DNA of 64,000 nucleotides from Lysinibacillus odysseyi (GCA_014595895.1 JABUKB010000001.1:868001-932000), one strand, 5' to 3'. Shown: positions 44,617 to 54,116, counted from the stretch's first letter. Numbers and translations are program-made. The notes: generated by a model from the letters alone, not told the origin.

Positions 44617-45672
44617 CTAACTTTGCTGATGGTTTTTTATGATTTCAACCAATTCTTTACCGAAAGCGTTGATTTTCATTTCCCCAATTCCAGGAATGGT
44701 TTTTAAATTGGTTAAGCTGCAAGGTTGCCTTAAAATTAGCTCTTCCAGTGTTTTATTAGTAAAGATGTGAAATGCTTTTACGTTTTGCTTAGTAGCTAAT
44801 TTCATACGAAACTTTTTTAATGCTTCTTCTAAATCAGTATTGTTTGTTTTATGTGACACAATCGGTTCATTGCTTTCGTTTTGTGTACGGATTGTTTCTT
44901 CTAATAATTTCATTTCTACTAAGTCCGTTTCGTCATCAATAGATTCAAAATGAGAAGCTTTAATGTAATCGCTCATTTCCTTCATACGGTTATCCATAAA
45001 GAGAACGGGTGATGGTTTTTCGAGCTCTTGTTTTATATAGCTCACTAAACCGTCTACACGCAGTATTTTTTCCTTTACATGCCTACTTGCCTTTTTGGTA
45101 TTGATGACCGTTCGATTATTTGAAAAAACAACAATACTTTTTATTGGTGTCCGTTTCACTGCCCCCATGTCCTTCATATAGGATTCAAAAACTTCAACTT
45201 GTCTTTCTACCTGTCTAACCGGACTATAGAATCCCTCTTGAAATGCCAATTTGTTTCCTTTATACACTTGTCGGATGAACTCATCCTTTTCATTAACCAA
45301 AATGTTGCCATAGTAATTTTTTACTTCTATAACTAAGATGAATTTTCTTGTCAAAACAACAAAGTCTATTTGAGCTTTTAAATTTTTATGCGCAATCCGA
45401 ACATCATGCAGGGTATGTATGGGAAGAAATGAATTTTGTAATTCGAAAAGGACACTGTTTTCGCCTTTTAAACCAAGTTCTAAGAGTTTTATTTTTTCGT
45501 TAAGCGGTTTGCTTTGTTTTTCATCTACTGTATTTGCGATTTCCTGTTTATATCGTTCCATTAATTGAAGACTTTCTGTTGCTTCCTTCACAAGAATAGG
45601 TGTTTTCAATTTTTCTGTGTCAGTTATCGCTTTGGCAATCCTTTTGAAGATTCCAACTTGTTTATATTCCAT
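44617..45672 (-). CDS. NERD-domain nuclease-like protein with C-terminal HRDC
   Basis: ATG 45672 (MEYKQV) with GAGAGG upstream; 351 residues. NERD domain at ~65-180: GLKGENSVLFEL, AQIDFVVLTRKF (D103) and ILVIEVKNYYG (E116, K118), the PD-(D/E)XK-like core. A charged middle follows, then an HRDC domain (~275-351; FHIFTNKTLEELILRQPCS, TIPGIGEMKINAFGKELVEII) as in RecQ helicases, which binds DNA. NERD-HRDC proteins are common in Bacillales, of unknown role, probably DNA processing. Confidence 0.85.
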   Translation of the reverse strand: MEYKQVGIFKRIAKAITDTEKLKTPILVKEATESLQLMERYKQEIANTVDEKQSKPLNEKIKLLELGLKGENSVLFELQNSFLPIHTLHDVRIAHKNLKAQIDFVVLTRKFILVIEVKNYYGNILVNEKDEFIRQVYKGNKLAFQEGFYSPVRQVERQVEVFESYMKDMGAVKRTPIKSIVVFSNNRTVINTKKASRHVKEKILRVDGLVSYIKQELEKPSPVLFMDNRMKEMSDYIKASHFESIDDETDLVEMKLLEETIRTQNESNEPIVSHKTNNTDLEEALKKFRMKLATKQNVKAFHIFTNKTLEELILRQPCSLTNLKTIPGIGEMKINAFGKELVEIIKNHQQS

Positions 45673-45784
45673 ATAATCTAACCTCTCATTTCTTGCTAAA
45701 TGGTGATTATATTTTAACATAATTATCCAATTTTTGGTTGTTGGATTTAAACAAAAGAACATTCTTGAACTGTGAAGGCATATA

Positions 45785-45916
45785 TCAATTAATGCAAGAA
45801 ACACCTATTGTTTTTATCAGGTCTAACAGATCGTTGCCAAGTTTTCTGAAATCTATGGGTTTATTTTTAATTCCACAAGAAAATTCTTCACCCAACGCTT
45901 TAAGTTCTTTATCCAT
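45785..45916 (-). CDS. Possible 43-residue small protein
   Basis: ATG 45916 to TGA 45785, six bases after the stop of the leftward gene at 45923. Amphipathic and charged (KELKALGEEFSCGIKNKP, then DLLDLIKTIGVSC). No clear ribosome binding site, so translation would rely on coupling. Could also be a fragment of a lost gene. Confidence 0.4.
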   Translation of the reverse strand: MDKELKALGEEFSCGIKNKPIDFRKLGNDLLDLIKTIGVSCIN

Positions 45917-45922
45917 ATTTTG

Positions 45923-46093
45923 TTATATAAAATCGAACCCATCTTTAAATAATTTCCCGATACCTCTAAACAACCAAAAGATCAATCTGAAAGGCAAGAA
46001 AAGTAATTCTGGTATCCAGAATAGTACATCCAGGACACCATCTAAAAACGTATAATCCGTCTTCTTCTTATTTCTTCTCGTTTTGTTTTTCAT
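45923..46093 (-). CDS. Small basic membrane protein
   Basis: ATG 46093 with AAGGGTGGAG upstream; 56 residues. Strongly basic start (KNKTRRNKKK) and one hydrophobic stretch with Trp and Phe (LDVLFWIPELLFLPFRLIFW). Not recognised. Confidence 0.6.
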   Translation of the reverse strand: MKNKTRRNKKKTDYTFLDGVLDVLFWIPELLFLPFRLIFWLFRGIGKLFKDGFDFI

Positions 46094-46182
46094 TTTACTC
46101 CACCCTTTCTTCATATGGCTAAATTCTTTTCAAGTAGTCACCAACATTTGTCATTTTCCTTATTTAATTTTACGTTGAATCA

Positions 46183-46278
46183 TTTATTTAGTTTCATTTT
46201 TGGGAAGAAATCGAAGAAATATTCTTCTTTCTCTGAAAGTCCTGATGACATTTTAATTTTTCGTACAAATGTCATAGT
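46183..46278 (-). other. Short minus-strand open frame, possible gene remnant
   Basis: A 31-residue frame (TFVRKIKMSSGLSEKEEY, then FFDFFPKMK) with no strong ribosome binding site. The rest of 46094-46580 is AT-rich, with no other coding signal apart from the promoter region of the subtilase gene. Confidence 0.25.
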
Positions 46279-46580
46279 TTTCGCTATCGAAATTACCCTT
46301 TTATCCGAAATATATATTACAGAATGAAAAGAAAAGCATAAAAGTAATAAATAGTAAATTTAACCTATTTTGAATATTTTGAAATCGTGATATAAATAAA
46401 TAGCTCTCTAGCTTTAAAGGACCACTCATTTTTTATTTTTAGTAGAAATTTGATATATATTTTCAGAGAAATTTTATTATTGGGGGATTGCTGCAGTATT
46501 TTTACCTATTAAACTCAAAACACTTCTAGATAATATTGACTCTACTGCCCATGGGATAAATTACAGGAAATGAGAGAAAA

Positions 46581-48341
46581 ATGATGAAAGAATCAAATAA
46601 AAAAAGTAAATCAAAAAAGATCATTGCTACAGCTCTTACGTTGGGGCTTGCGATGAATGTGTTAGCTCCTTTTGCAAGTGCTGAAGAATTGGTTGCAACA
46701 GATAAAGAGTATATCGTAGTTTACAAGAATAATAGCGGGAAAGACGCTGTTATTAAAGGAAGCAAGAAATTAAAACATGAGTTTAAATCCATTAAGGCTG
46801 TTGCTGTAAAAGCAAACCCTAATGCAATGAAGGGGTTGAAGAAAAACCCTAATATTGCGTATGTTGAAGAAAACATCAAATTTTCTATAGTAGGCAATGA
46901 CGTAAAAGTATTAAATAAAGTAGAGACTAAATCTACTGGAACGGTTGTACCTGCGGAAGAATCTCAATGGGATATTCAAGCGATGAAAGTATCGAATGCT
47001 TGGAAGGAAGGCGTTACTGGAAAAGGTGTTAAAGTTGCAGTCATTGACTCTGGTATTGCCAATCATGCTGAACTGAATATTGTAGGGGGTGTATCTACTG
47101 TAGACTATACGACTTCGTACAATGATGACAATGGTCACGGAACACACGTTGCAGGGAGCATTGGAGCAAAACGAGATGGCAGAGGTTTAGTTGGTGTAGC
47201 TCCAGAAGCTAATTTATATGCCGTAAAAGCTATGGATCAAACTGGTTCAGGGACGTTACAGGATATTTTGGAAGGTCTTGATTGGTCTATTGCAAACAAG
47301 ATGGATGTCGTAAATATGTCGCTTGGAACAAGTTATGACAGCCAAGCGCTTCGTGATATGGTCAATAAGGCAAGCAACAGTGGAATTCTTTTAGTAGGAG
47401 CAAATGGCAACGATGGGGTAGGGACTCCTGTCAATTATCCTGCGAAGTATGATAATGTGATTGCTGTATCTGCAGTTGACGAATATTTGAAAATTGGAAG
47501 CTTTTCTTCTACGGGTATTGAAACAGAGTTTTCGGCTCCAGGGGTAAATGTAGTAAGTACGTATTTAAACGGGATGTATGCGCAATTAAATGGTACATCT
47601 ATGGCTTCTCCGCACGTAGCAGGATTTTTGGCTTTATTGAAACAAAAAAATCCAACAATGACAAATACGCAACTGCGTGCTGAATTGCAAAAATACGCAA
47701 AAGATTTAGGGAACACTGGAAGAGACGCCTTCTTTGGGTACGGATTCTTAACGTATGAATCAGTTGCACAACCGCTTGCGCCAGTTGCAGACACAACGGC
47801 TCCTGCGGAAGTAACGAATACGGTTGTGAAAGGTGTAACGACAAGTTCTGCATCAATCGGGTGGACAAACCCAACAGATACTGACTTTGCTAAGACAAAT
47901 GTCTATTTAAATGGGCAATTATTAGGTTCTGTTGGCAACACATCCGCGGCTATTACGATCAACGGATTGAATCAAGGCACATCTTATACAGTTACTTTGA
48001 AAACAGTAGACCAAACAGGGAATGAGTCTGTTGGAAGAAATATAACGGTTGTTACTGCAAAAGCTGATACTACGGCTCCTGGTGTAGTCAGAAATCTTAA
48101 ATTAACTGCTACAACGACAACAAGTGCTTCTTTCTCATGGACAAACCCAACAGATGCTGATTTTGCAAAAACGAATGTGTATGTAAATAGCAGATTAATC
48201 GGTTCTGTTGCAAAAGGCACTCAAAATGTGAATGTTACTGGGTTAGCGAGAAGTACATCTTATATTGTTATGTTCAAAACGGTAGATACTACAGGCAATG
48301 AGTCTGCGGGTATAAGCATGCTCGTTACTACAAAAAGATAA
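46581..48341 (+). CDS. Secreted subtilisin-like serine protease with two fibronectin type III domains
   Basis: 586 residues. Signal peptide (about 1-34, ending FASAEE), inhibitor I9 propeptide (~42-104), S8 catalytic domain (~128-395) with D156 (AVIDSGI), H186 (NGHGTHVAG), N276 and S340 (GTSMASPHVAG). Two FN3 modules follow (~408-495 and ~499-586), near duplicates (SIGWTNPTDTDFAKTNVY and SFSWTNPTDADFAKTNVY). Exported degradative protease; the FN3 repeats may bind wall or substrate. It lies at the right edge of the degV-ypmR island and its 3' end is followed by a copy of the dispersed terminator repeat. Confidence 0.93.
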   Translation: MMKESNKKSKSKKIIATALTLGLAMNVLAPFASAEELVATDKEYIVVYKNNSGKDAVIKGSKKLKHEFKSIKAVAVKANPNAMKGLKKNPNIAYVEENIKFSIVGNDVKVLNKVETKSTGTVVPAEESQWDIQAMKVSNAWKEGVTGKGVKVAVIDSGIANHAELNIVGGVSTVDYTTSYNDDNGHGTHVAGSIGAKRDGRGLVGVAPEANLYAVKAMDQTGSGTLQDILEGLDWSIANKMDVVNMSLGTSYDSQALRDMVNKASNSGILLVGANGNDGVGTPVNYPAKYDNVIAVSAVDEYLKIGSFSSTGIETEFSAPGVNVVSTYLNGMYAQLNGTSMASPHVAGFLALLKQKNPTMTNTQLRAELQKYAKDLGNTGRDAFFGYGFLTYESVAQPLAPVADTTAPAEVTNTVVKGVTTSSASIGWTNPTDTDFAKTNVYLNGQLLGSVGNTSAAITINGLNQGTSYTVTLKTVDQTGNESVGRNITVVTAKADTTAPGVVRNLKLTATTTTSASFSWTNPTDADFAKTNVYVNSRLIGSVAKGTQNVNVTGLARSTSYIVMFKTVDTTGNESAGISMLVTTKR

Positions 48342-48423
48342 TCTTTATAAATAGAAAGTTGCATTACCCTAAGGCTTTTCCCGCTATCAAGAGCTTATAA
48401 ACCTCATTTAAATAGATTGAGTA

Positions 48424-48471
48424 AAAAAAGTGTCAAATCCTTTATCACGTAAGGGGGTTGGCACTTTTTTT
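48424..48471 (+). terminator. Terminator, copy D of the dispersed hairpin
   Basis: AAAAAAGTGTCAAATCC pairs with GGGGTTGGCACTTTTTTT. The same hairpin is the centre of the MITE-like copies at 32448 and 42119. Here it closes the subtilase transcript. Confidence 0.75.
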
Positions 48472-48631
48472 GTCACAAACAAGAGAGAAGGAAGACAGAA
48501 GTGCAGAGAAATGAAGCCAGCGATTTTTCGTCCTGAAAAAATATAATGGAAGTATCATAGGCACGGTTCTTTTCAAGTGGGTGAGTCGCATTTTATAATA
48601 AGGGTAGAGTAATAGCAAGGGAGTGTTAGCG

Positions 48632-49537
48632 GTGTGGCGTTTTTTAATTTTACTTGTGCTCATACTGCAAGGTTGTTCGCTTATTACTGTCGATGAAATA
48701 GAGCCTGGGAATGAAGGGCAAGGGTCAGACACTGAACAGATACAGCAACAAGAGCCAGTTACAGAGGAGCAGTCCGGGGTAGAAAAACAGACTGCCTTTT
48801 TAGAAACAATAGATAAAATTTTTAATTTAGACGGGGCGCTTAAAAAGTCCCTCGATGCGTCGCCGCTTTATTATATGGCACTAGGCGATTCTTTGACGCG
48901 CGGCGTTGGGGATGAGAAAATGGAATACGGTTATACAGAGCGCTTATCCCGCGAGCTGGAAAAGTGGCCGGAGATTTCATTGGTAGAGCTAGATAATCGA
49001 GGGAAAAATGGGCGTCGCAGCGATCAATTATTGGATTTGCTTAAGCTTGGGCATTATGATGAAGAATTGCCGAAAGCCGACCTCATTACGATGACCTTAG
49101 GGGGCAATGATGTCATGCGGGTCGTAAAAGCTGATTTATTTCGTTTAAATAAGGGAATGTTTGATAGTGCATTACCAGGCTTTGTAGAAAACTACGAAAA
49201 AATTATCACAGAAATTCGTTTGCGTAATGCAAAGGCACCCATTGTGTTAATTGGCTTTTACAATCCATTTCATATTATAACGGATGAATATACACCGTTT
49301 GAGACGATTATTGATGAATGGAATGCAGAGATAGCACGTATTGCCGAAGAGGATACCAATGCCTGCTTCGTACCAATTGCCGATCTGTTTACATCCAATA
49401 CGGATTTAGTGTATCATACCGACTTCTTCCATCCGAATGGCAATGGGTATGACCGGATGACTACACGAATCATAGATACTTTGCAAGCTTGTCAAATAGA
49501 AGAGATGTCGGATGGTCGAATTGGTTTTGAGGAGTGA
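48632..49537 (+). CDS. ypmR: SGNH/GDSL-family hydrolase lipoprotein (YpmR-like)
   Basis: GTG 48632 lies eight bases after AAGGGAG; 301 residues. Lipoprotein signal with LQGC, a Gln/Glu-rich linker, then an SGNH fold: ALGDSLTRG (Ser 87), GRRSDQLL, LGGNDVM, IGFYNPF and FHPNGNGYD (catalytic Asp/His). Esterase or lipase activity on the cell surface is likely. First in the ypmR-ypmS-msrA-msrB order that I recall in Bacillales. Confidence 0.88.
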   Translation: MWRFLILLVLILQGCSLITVDEIEPGNEGQGSDTEQIQQQEPVTEEQSGVEKQTAFLETIDKIFNLDGALKKSLDASPLYYMALGDSLTRGVGDEKMEYGYTERLSRELEKWPEISLVELDNRGKNGRRSDQLLDLLKLGHYDEELPKADLITMTLGGNDVMRVVKADLFRLNKGMFDSALPGFVENYEKIITEIRLRNAKAPIVLIGFYNPFHIITDEYTPFETIIDEWNAEIARIAEEDTNACFVPIADLFTSNTDLVYHTDFFHPNGNGYDRMTTRIIDTLQACQIEEMSDGRIGFEE

Positions 49538-49545
49538 AAGAAATA

Positions 49546-50112
49546 ATGAACAAGTGGAAACTAGCATTTTTTGCACTCGCTTTTGCAGTGATCGCAGGCG
49601 TGGCAGGTATTGCCTACTGGGCGTTATCAGATACGGAGGAGGTAGCGAAGCCCCCTGTATTGAAAACGGAAGGGAATATTGTCACAATAGAAACAACAGC
49701 GAAAGAATTTGAGGCAATCGCCAAGCAATATTTAAACAATACCATTCAGAAATCACCAGTTCCGGTTGAAATTGTGGTAGGAGAACAAATTCAGCTCTTG
49801 AGTACATTAACAGTATTCGGAGTAGACGTTCCGATGGCAATGGACTTTGATCCACTTGTGGAAGATGGCAATATCGTGTTGCAACAGACGGCTATGAATA
49901 TTGGAAAATTAGATATTCCGCCAAAAACCGTGTTAAAGGTAATGCAGGATTCTGTAGAGTTTCCCTCTTGGGTAACCGTCATCCCGAATGATGAGCAGAT
50001 TTATGTCGATATTTCCCGTTTAAATATTGCAGCAGGCTCACGCGTACGAGCAAAGGAAATTGATTTAACACAAGATAAAATTGTTTTTGAAGTCATTGTA
50101 CCTACAAAATAG
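49546..50112 (+). CDS. ypmS: YpmS-family membrane-anchored protein
   Basis: ATG 49546 (MNKWKLAF) follows GGAGTGAAAG; 188 residues. N-terminal membrane anchor (~4-24) and an extracellular DUF2140 domain (EIVVGEQIQLLSTLTVFG, VPMAMDFDPLVEDGNIVLQ, LPSWVTVIPNDEQIYV-like). Function unknown. Begins nine bases after ypmR. Confidence 0.85.
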   Translation: MNKWKLAFFALAFAVIAGVAGIAYWALSDTEEVAKPPVLKTEGNIVTIETTAKEFEAIAKQYLNNTIQKSPVPVEIVVGEQIQLLSTLTVFGVDVPMAMDFDPLVEDGNIVLQQTAMNIGKLDIPPKTVLKVMQDSVEFPSWVTVIPNDEQIYVDISRLNIAAGSRVRAKEIDLTQDKIVFEVIVPTK

Positions 50113-50124
50113 GAGTGAGAACAT

Positions 50125-50646
50125 ATGAAACAAGCAACGTTTGCAGGAGGCTGCTTTTGGTGCATGGTAAAGCCCTTTGATGAGCAACCGGGTATCGAAA
50201 GCGTAATAAGTGGGTATACAGGTGGTCATGTAGAAAACCCGACCTATCAACAAGTATGCAGTGAAACAACGGGACATCTAGAGGCCGTACAAATTACGTT
50301 TGATTCAGATGTCTATTCCTATGAAGATTTAGTCAAGCTATATTTTACATTGATTGATCCAACTGATGCAGGCGGGCAATTTTACGACCGCGGAGAATCT
50401 TATACGACGGCTATTTTTTATCATGATGAACAGCAACGGGAAATCGCTGAGCGTGTAAAGGCAGAACTTGACGCTTCGGGTAAATTTACGAAACCGATTG
50501 CCGTGAAAATTTTACCGGCGAAACCGTTTTATGAAGCCGAAGATTATCATCAGCATTATTATAAGAAGAATCCCGCGCACTATAACCGCTATACAGTAGG
50601 TTCAGGGCGTGCGGCATTTATCGAGCAGCATTGGGGGAAAAACTAA
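50125..50646 (+). CDS. msrA: Peptide methionine sulfoxide reductase A
   Basis: 173 residues. Catalytic GCFWC (Cys 10) near the N-terminus, then [44 protein letters not shown] and the late AEDYHQHYY. It reduces the S epimer of methionine sulfoxide in proteins. Its stop overlaps the msrB start by one base (TAATG). Confidence 0.96.
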   Translation: MKQATFAGGCFWCMVKPFDEQPGIESVISGYTGGHVENPTYQQVCSETTGHLEAVQITFDSDVYSYEDLVKLYFTLIDPTDAGGQFYDRGESYTTAIFYHDEQQREIAERVKAELDASGKFTKPIAVKILPAKPFYEAEDYHQHYYKKNPAHYNRYTVGSGRAAFIEQHWGKN

Positions 50647-51074
50647 TGGATAAAGAAAAACGACTGAAAGAATTAACAGAATTACAGTATTATGTGACGC
50701 AGCAAAACGGGACGGAACCACCGTTTCGTAATGAATTCGATGAGCATTTTGAAGAAGGACTCTATGTAGATATCGTATCTGGCAAGCCTCTCTTCAGCTC
50801 AAAGGATAAATACAACTCAGGTTGTGGCTGGCCTGCCTTTACAAAGCCGGTTGAAGCGGAGGAAGTAACGGAGCATTTCGATACATCACACGGTATGCGA
50901 CGTGTGGAGGTTCGTTCAAAAGAAGCGGATTCCCATTTAGGGCATGTGTTCCCGGACGGTCCAGCGGAATACGGGGGATTGCGTTATTGCATTAACTCAG
51001 CCGCGTTACGCTTTATTCCTGTTGATCAGCTAGAAAAAGAGGGATACGGGGACTACCTGAAGTATTTTAAATAG
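50646..51074 (+). CDS. msrB: Peptide methionine sulfoxide reductase B
   Basis: ATG 50646 overlaps the msrA stop; 142 residues. Blocks [41 protein letters not shown] and the catalytic [11 protein letters not shown]. It lacks the four zinc cysteines, so it is the zinc-free form common in Bacilli. It reduces the R epimer, completing the pair with MsrA. Confidence 0.96.
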   Translation: MDKEKRLKELTELQYYVTQQNGTEPPFRNEFDEHFEEGLYVDIVSGKPLFSSKDKYNSGCGWPAFTKPVEAEEVTEHFDTSHGMRRVEVRSKEADSHLGHVFPDGPAEYGGLRYCINSAALRFIPVDQLEKEGYGDYLKYFK

Positions 51075-51115
51075 CAGAGACTTGAAACAAAATGTAACAG
51101 AAAGTTGCAGAGTGT

Positions 51116-51150
51116 AGACAAAGTTGAAATTCGACTTTGTCTCTTTTTTT
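51116..51150 (+). terminator. Terminator of the msrA-msrB unit
   Basis: AGACAAAGT and ACTTTGTCT arms around TGAAATTCG, then eight T. Confidence 0.88.
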
Positions 51151-51204
51151 GTATAGCTATAAACGGGGTATAGAGAAAAAAGTAATTTCGAGGAGTTGAT
51201 TTAG

Positions 51205-51420
51205 ATGAAAACATTTTATCACCATGTGTTGACACACCGCGGTGCTTCCAATGATAAAGGTACGTTTGCCGAGGCCATGTTTGAAGACGTGGGCTTTCCG
51301 AAAACTTCACATGATTTTCATGAACTAAGTGATTATATCGAGATGCAAGCACATGAAGAAATGACGACGCATGTATTCGATGAACTATGGGCAGAATATG
51401 CACAGAAGTACGGTTTGTAA
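51205..51420 (+). CDS. yozE: YozE-family SAM-like protein
   Basis: 71 residues, with AGGAG upstream. Starts MKTFYHHVLTHRG and has FAEAMFEDVGFPKTSHDFHE, matching the YozE SAM-like fold (DUF1250). Function unknown; in Bacillales it sits near the msr genes. Confidence 0.88.
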   Translation: MKTFYHHVLTHRGASNDKGTFAEAMFEDVGFPKTSHDFHELSDYIEMQAHEEMTTHVFDELWAEYAQKYGL

Positions 51421-51554
51421 GCCCTTCATTAGGGAATAGAACAGTAAATTGACAAATTAGTTAAACAATTTAATGTAAGAGGTCTAACGATTGCGTCCAT
51501 AGGAAAAAGCAAGTATCATGAATATGAAATTATATGAAATGAGGGACTTTATAC

Positions 51555-52262
51555 ATGAGTATCCATATTGAAGCAAAACAAGGTGAAATCGCTGACATCG
51601 TATTATTGCCGGGAGATCCTTTACGTGCAAAATTCATCGCAGAAACATTTTTAGAAGATGTAACACAATACAACCAAGTACGTAACATCTTCGGCTATAC
51701 AGGTACATATAAAGGAAAACGCGTATCTGTACAAGGAACAGGAATGGGTGTGCCATCTATTTCAATCTATGCGACAGAGTTAATGCAAGAATACGGTGTA
51801 CAAAAATTAATCCGTGTGGGTACTTGCGGTGCGATTCAAAAAGATGTAAAAGTGCGTGACGTGATTATCGCGCAATCTTCTTCTACGGATTCAAACATGA
51901 ACCGTGTCATCTTCGGTGGAAACATCGACTATGCACCTACTGCAGATTTCGATTTATTACACAAAGCGTACACAGCTGGTAAAGAAGCTGGCTTAAATGT
52001 AAAAGTAGGAAACATTTTCACAGCAGATATGTTCTATTCGGATGAAGAGCAAAACGAAAAGTTAGCACGTTACGGCGTACTAGCAGTGGAAATGGAAACA
52101 ACAGCTCTTTACACGTTAGCAGCTAAATTCGGTCGTCAAGCATTATCAATATTAACAGTATCTGACCATATCCTAACAGGGGAAGCAACTTCATCAGAAG
52201 AACGTCAAACGACATTCCTTGATATGATGAAAATTGCACTGGATGCGGCGATTCAAGGGTAA
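51555..52262 (+). CDS. deoD: DeoD-type purine nucleoside phosphorylase
   Basis: 235 residues. [52 protein letters not shown] and [10 protein letters not shown] are the hallmarks of the hexameric DeoD enzyme, with the catalytic Asp in the last block. It cleaves purine (deoxy)ribonucleosides with phosphate. Stand-alone here. Confidence 0.96.
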   Translation: MSIHIEAKQGEIADIVLLPGDPLRAKFIAETFLEDVTQYNQVRNIFGYTGTYKGKRVSVQGTGMGVPSISIYATELMQEYGVQKLIRVGTCGAIQKDVKVRDVIIAQSSSTDSNMNRVIFGGNIDYAPTADFDLLHKAYTAGKEAGLNVKVGNIFTADMFYSDEEQNEKLARYGVLAVEMETTALYTLAAKFGRQALSILTVSDHILTGEATSSEERQTTFLDMMKIALDAAIQG

Positions 52263-52607
52263 GAGTAGTAAGTGTTTGTTAATTACCAAAATTTAATAAT
52301 GGGCTAAAAGGGACTGTAACCCTTTTTTAGTGCCAATTGAAACTCACTAGACGAGAAATTGTTTAGTGGGTTTTTTATTGAAATGAATTGATGATTTTAA
52401 AATGAATCAGCAAATTCAAGGTGGGAAAGATAAGTATAATGAATATTATTTGGCGATTAATTATTTTACTAAGTTTTCACTGTTTTTACTGATATATGCA
52501 AGGTCAGCAGTACACTAATAAAGTAATAAGGTTTACTTCAGTAAAATAAGGTATATTATATTTGTCGAATAGATTCTATTTAAGGACAAGAAAAGTAGGT
52601 GAACAAA
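52263..52607. other. Gap with a terminator-like stem and a small palindrome
   Basis: A short stem, AAAGGG/CCCTTTTTT, near 52306-52327 ends deoD. TTTACTTCAGTAAA at about 52530 is a near-perfect palindrome 70 bases before the next small gene and could be an operator. No other feature seen. Confidence 0.4.
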
Positions 52608-52757
52608 GTGGGAAAATATCAATTGGATACAAAAGGTAAGGTAGCTGTGACAAAGTATCATGAAAAGCACAAGCCCGCCAAATTTGATAAAAAGCAGCAA
52701 CTTGAAAAAATACGCGCGGAGTATTTGGAAAAGAAGCAAAAACAAACAGATAAATAA
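52608..52757 (+). CDS. Small basic cytoplasmic protein (49 residues)
   Basis: GTG 52608 follows GTAGGTGA at good spacing. The product is highly charged and Lys-rich (KYQLDTKGKVAVTKYHEKH, then KQQLEKIRAEYLEKKQKQ) with one amphipathic helix. Own promoter region and terminator support a real gene. No family recognised. It is shorter than usual gene-calling limits. Confidence 0.65.
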   Translation: MGKYQLDTKGKVAVTKYHEKHKPAKFDKKQQLEKIRAEYLEKKQKQTDK

Positions 52758-52763
52758 TATGAA

Positions 52764-52800
52764 TGAAAACATAGGAAGACTAGAATCTCCCTATGTTTTT
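52764..52800 (+). terminator. Terminator of the 49-residue gene
   Basis: AAAACATAGG(A)AG pairs with CTCCCTATGTTTT and ends in T. Confidence 0.75.
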
Positions 52801-53101
52801 CTTATTCGAAGTTCTCTTTTCAATTGATACGACTTATCTAGAGAAGCATTTAAGGATTAATAAGGAAGGTGTATCTTCAAAATTATCGAAAATAGACCAA
52901 TGCAAAAAGGTATTTTAGAATTAGTGACGGTATAACACTTGTTTAAGTATTTACTATATTATAATTTGAATATTCAAAGAGTATTAAAGTAAAAACATTC
53001 TTTTACAGTGATCATGCTAGATGGATATAGAGTCCTATCATACCTAATTAAACGCTATAATTGTATAAAGTTGTGAAAAGTTTCTTGGTAGAGGGGAACT
53101 T
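52801..53101. other. AT-rich gap
   Basis: Nothing beyond a likely promoter for the following remnant is visible. Confidence 0.3.
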
Positions 53102-53293
53102 ATGAAGACATGGATATTCCAAGGCAATCCCCAAAGATTTAATGTGAATGATTATTTGCAAGACAATGATGAAATTTGGTGGTCTATCAGACAGAAGCAC
53201 ATTATAAACTTCAATATGCTTTTTCCCATCGGATTAAAGATGAAGAGCGTCAAGCGTAGGGATTTAGCACGATATATCTTTAGAGTTATTTAG
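53102..53293 (+). pseudogene. EVE-domain protein, truncated
   Basis: AGAGGGGA precedes ATG 53102. The first ~33 residues (MKTWIFQGNPQRFNVNDYL, then NDEIWWSIRQKH) match the start of EVE-domain proteins, which bind modified bases. After that the frame no longer fits, and residues resembling a later part appear in a shifted frame. Total length is 63 residues against ~140-300 in the family. An internal deletion with frameshift is the simplest reading. Confidence 0.6.
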
Positions 53294-53483
53294 ATAAACA
53301 GCTCTAATTGTTTTGAATTGAGCATAAAACAAATGGTTAAGTCAATGTGTTTTTTAGTAATTTAAGTGAAACGGAAATATTGGTTATTATAGGAATATGT
53401 ACAATTATAAAAATTTACATATTACTATATGCGCTTGTTATTGTAATATATAAATAGTCATTATTTTGAAAGGGAAGTATTTC

Positions 53484-54116
53484 ATGAAAAAAAATATAAT
53501 AATAGCAACAGTATTATTTTTTGCGATAGGTGGACTTATTTTATATTTAATTATTCCAAGTAAGGAGGAAAAAGAAAGAGAATATACTCTTGAAGTAAAA
53601 AAAAGTGCATATGATAATTATATATCATTTATAGAAGAAGTTGAAGTTGTTAAGGATGTTGAAACGGCAATTATGGTTATTAAAGAATCTGAAAAAGTTT
53701 TAAATAATCTTTCTAATTATAATGATTTGGGTAAATCTTATAACGAGTTTGAAGTGGGGAATGAATATCTTGATGTTTTAAGAAAATCAGCAGTAGAAAA
53801 TCTTAATGCTGCAATCTCAGCTATATATGATACAAATATTACATTAGCTCAGATTGAATCAATATATCATATTAGGGAGTCAGAGCATGTTAGCGAGTCC
53901 AATAAATCAATATTAGATACTATATTAAAAGGATTTTCTGAAACAAGAGATATACATATTGGGATGACAAAAGAATTGGTTGAATTTACTAAATGGGGAG
54001 CGCCTAAAGATATTAATAGAACAACAACAGCTAACGGTACTTCTGAACAGTGGGTTTATGACGATTATAAATATTTGTATTTTGAAAATGGTATTTTAAC
54101 TACAATTCAAGAATAA
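53484..54116 (+). CDS. Membrane-anchored protein with BamE/SmpA-like C-terminus
   Basis: ATG 53484 with AAAGGGAAG upstream; 210 residues. One N-terminal membrane segment (4-24), a long acidic helical part (~30-155), and a C-terminal ~45 residues: HIGMTKELVEFTKWGAPKD, INRTTTANGTSEQWVYDDY, KYLYFENGILT. That pattern (GMTxxEVxxxWGxPxxxNxT...GxxxQWVY) is like SmpA/BamE-fold domains. Surface-exposed, function unknown. Confidence 0.75.
   Translation: MKKNIIIATVLFFAIGGLILYLIIPSKEEKEREYTLEVKKSAYDNYISFIEEVEVVKDVETAIMVIKESEKVLNNLSNYNDLGKSYNEFEVGNEYLDVLRKSAVENLNAAISAIYDTNITLAQIESIYHIRESEHVSESNKSILDTILKGFSETRDIHIGMTKELVEFTKWGAPKDINRTTTANGTSEQWVYDDYKYLYFENGILTTIQE

Noticed and set aside
46115-46327. 70-residue plus-strand frame before the subtilase
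   Set aside because: Ser/Phe-rich low complexity with no binding site; the opposite strand has a more protein-like short frame.
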